Shown piece after piece: positions 35,694-37,424 of a DNA stretch of 37,424 bases. Within the stretch, counting starts at the first letter, position 1, and each line of letters begins with the position of its first letter. Made by a program: the position numbers and the translations under genes. This stretch comes from Algoriphagus marincola HL-49 (GTDB lineage Bacteria > Bacteroidota > Bacteroidia > Cytophagales > Cyclobacteriaceae): NCBI GenBank assembly GCA_001314815.1, contig LJXT01000021.1, forward strand, positions 1 through 37,424, read 5' to 3'. The notes beneath the pieces are model-generated. The model ran no database searches, was not told the origin of the DNA, and saw nothing but the letters and a program-made list of their open reading frames with translations.

Positions 35694-37424
35694 ATGAAAA
35701 AGCTACTATACATATTCATTTTTGTCATTGCCGTCTTGGCAACAAACAATTCCTATGCACAGTGCGGAAGTTGCGATGTAACAATTTTTAATAATGGGAA
35801 TGGAAACAATACCCCTCCCTCTTTAGCAGATGGTCAAACGATTTGTATAACAGCAGGCAACAGAAATCGAGCTATCAATCTAAGAAACCGGAGTAATCTA
35901 ACTATTTGCGTAGCCCCGGGGGCAAATTTTTCTGGCGCCCTTCAAAACTACAACAACAACAATCGAATTACGATCAATGTATTCGGCACCTATGAGGCAA
36001 ACCTAATTCTTAATAATTTAAATAGTGAATTCAACGTATTTGCGGGAGGCTCCTACGATAATAGAGGAAATCTAAGAGTCGATAGAGGACAAGTGACTAA
36101 TGCTGGTACCATCACGAGGCCTATTGATATACGGAACGGCAGTACTTATCTAAATACAGGTTTGCATACCGGAAATCTAACACTTCGAAATAACGCTGTA
36201 TTGACGAATGAAGGTATTATTGATATCAATAACTTTACAATTCAAAATAACCCCACTATTTTCAATAGTCCCTCTGGCACAATAGATGTAAATAATAATG
36301 TGACTTTTCGAGGTACCATCCTTAATGAGGGTAATATCATCATCGATGGGAGTGCCAACATTCAAAATGGATCGAATTTTTCTGTTTTAAACAGCGGAAG
36401 ATTTGAGGTAGATGACAACATCAATCTCCGCTCTGGAGGAACATTGGTCACAAGCAATCCCTTCAACCAAAATCCACCCGCAAGAATCATTGCGACAAAC
36501 ATCAATCTGCAAAACAATGGTTCTGGACATAGTCTGTTTATAAGTGAAAATACCATTGTGGATCTTTCTAGAAATTTAATTATCGGAGGACCATTCCCTG
36601 TTTTTGTAAATGGAGAGTTGAACATTGGGAGAAATCTGAATATCAATAATTCTGGAGGTGGCGACCCCACCCGATTAACAATTTTTGACTCAGGTCAGGT
36701 CATGGTTTCAAGAGACCTTATTTCAAACAGAAGAATCGAACTGAATGATAATGCCTCGCTTTCAGTTGGAAGAGACTTAACCATAAACAACACGGGCAGC
36801 ATCTCAGACAATAATATCACTCTAAATGACAATTCATCACTGACTGTCAGCAGAAATACCACCGTCAATCGTCCAATCAATGTGAATGGAAGTTCTTCAG
36901 TGCTACTTGATGGAGACTTAGATATTAGAAATGTGGGAGGTGCCGGTTTAAATTTTAACGATAATTCATTTTTTAGTGTAGAGGGTGAAACCGATGTAAG
37001 GGGGCCATTGATTTTCTCAGATAATTCAATAGCCGACTTCTTTAATGATGTCAATCTTTTCAATGTAGGAAACTCAAGAATAGAGCTATATGACAATGCT
37101 GATATTTTAATCACAGCCGATCTGACAGCACAAAACTTTGGCTCAATAGTTATTGTGAGGGACAACAGCCAATTTGTTATTTGTGATGCAAGAAATCCGA
37201 ACGGGACAGTGGAAGGATCATTTCCTCCTTCTTCACGTTGGGGATCAAACATTGACCCTTCACCCGCATATTATGGTGGATGCCGAATCCTTCCTGTCGA
37301 ATTCCTATCGTTCCAATCAACCTATCAACTAGCCAAAAGAACAGGTTTTCTTGAATGGTCTACCTCAAAAGAATGGGAAAACTCCCACTTTGAAATCGAG
37401 CGGGCAATTAATTCGGTCGATTCA
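35694..37424 (+). CDS. Secreted Asn-rich beta-helix-like protein, T9SS-type, 3' end outside the window
   Basis: The frame from ATG 35694 is open to the last base (577 codons, no stop in the window). It begins with a clean signal peptide, MKKLLYIFIFVIAVLATNNS then YAQ, followed by CGSC. The body is a run of short degenerate strands of about 20 residues rich in Asn, Gly, Ile and Ser (for example NEGNIIIDGSANIQNGSNF, VFVNGELNIGRNLNINNSGG), the look of a parallel beta-helix surface protein. Near the window end it has RILPVEFLSFQS and WSTSKEWENSHFEIERAI, closely matching the giant protein's pre-sorting segment, so a T9SS tail is expected just beyond 37424. It is tandem to the giant gene on the same strand. 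Function unknown. Confidence 0.85.
   Translation, partial: MKKLLYIFIFVIAVLATNNSYAQCGSCDVTIFNNGNGNNTPPSLADGQTICITAGNRNRAINLRNRSNLTICVAPGANFSGALQNYNNNNRITINVFGTYEANLILNNLNSEFNVFAGGSYDNRGNLRVDRGQVTNAGTITRPIDIRNGSTYLNTGLHTGNLTLRNNAVLTNEGIIDINNFTIQNNPTIFNSPSGTIDVNNNVTFRGTILNEGNIIIDGSANIQNGSNFSVLNSGRFEVDDNINLRSGGTLVTSNPFNQNPPARIIATNINLQNNGSGHSLFISENTIVDLSRNLIIGGPFPVFVNGELNIGRNLNINNSGGGDPTRLTIFDSGQVMVSRDLISNRRIELNDNASLSVGRDLTINNTGSISDNNITLNDNSSLTVSRNTTVNRPINVNGSSSVLLDGDLDIRNVGGAGLNFNDNSFFSVEGETDVRGPLIFSDNSIADFFNDVNLFNVGNSRIELYDNADILITADLTAQNFGSIVIVRDNSQFVICDARNPNGTVEGSFPPSSRWGSNIDPSPAYYGGCRILPVEFLSFQSTYQLAKRTGFLEWSTSKEWENSHFEIERAINSVDS

Noticed and set aside
36177-37252. Minus-strand open frames near the window end
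   Set aside because: They lie opposite a continuous plus-strand frame with a signal peptide and a conserved pre-sorting segment, so the plus-strand gene is the real one.

Overview
The window reads as chromosomal DNA of a Bacteroidota bacterium, most likely Cytophagales (Algoriphagus/Cyclobacteriaceae-like). The genus is a guess from protein style. The phylum rests on type IX secretion (T9SS) C-terminal signals, PKD-like repeat proteins, start codons without Shine-Dalgarno sequences, Bacteroidota-type promoter boxes (TTG about 20 nt before TAnnTTTG), and Rho and IF-2 with the long low-complexity insertions usual in this phylum. No rRNA, tRNA, CRISPR array or prophage was recognised.

Layout. 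(1) 1-5.3 kb: a carbon-starvation/peptide transporter (cstA), convergent with a two-gene unit made of a vanadium-haloperoxidase-like lipoprotein and an outer-membrane barrel, plus an orphan membrane-anchored protein. The segment is bracketed by two inverted copies of an intergenic repeat. (2) 5.3-9.9 kb, minus strand: the rimP-nusA-infB translation/transcription operon with its terminator. (3) 10.2-15.7 kb, plus strand: a tightly packed rod-shape operon, mreB-mreC-mreD-mrdA-rodA, divergent from rimP. (4) 15.7-20.4 kb: an unrecognised conserved-looking protein on the minus strand, then 2Fe-2S ferredoxin-tdk-recO, then rho with its own promoter and terminator. (5) 20.4-21.5 kb: a REP-associated (Y1, IS200-like) transposase set between two imperfect direct copies of a palindrome-rich block. 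(6) 22-37.4 kb: a giant gene of about 4,400 codons for a secreted, modular T9SS cargo protein, followed by a second T9SS-type gene that runs off the end of the window. That second gene starts at 35694 and has no stop codon inside the window.

Regions 2-4 are housekeeping: translation initiation and antitermination, the elongasome that builds lateral wall, nucleotide salvage and repair, and termination. Region 6 is accessory surface biology. The giant protein has a signal peptide, glycine-rich modules at both ends, about 25 PKD-like domains arranged as two related super-blocks, Ig-like and carbohydrate-binding-like modules, and a T9SS sorting tail. Its neighbour shares the segment that precedes the sorting tail. 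The most notable observations are the super-repeat architecture with one cysteine pair per domain, and the transposase/REP island just upstream of it.
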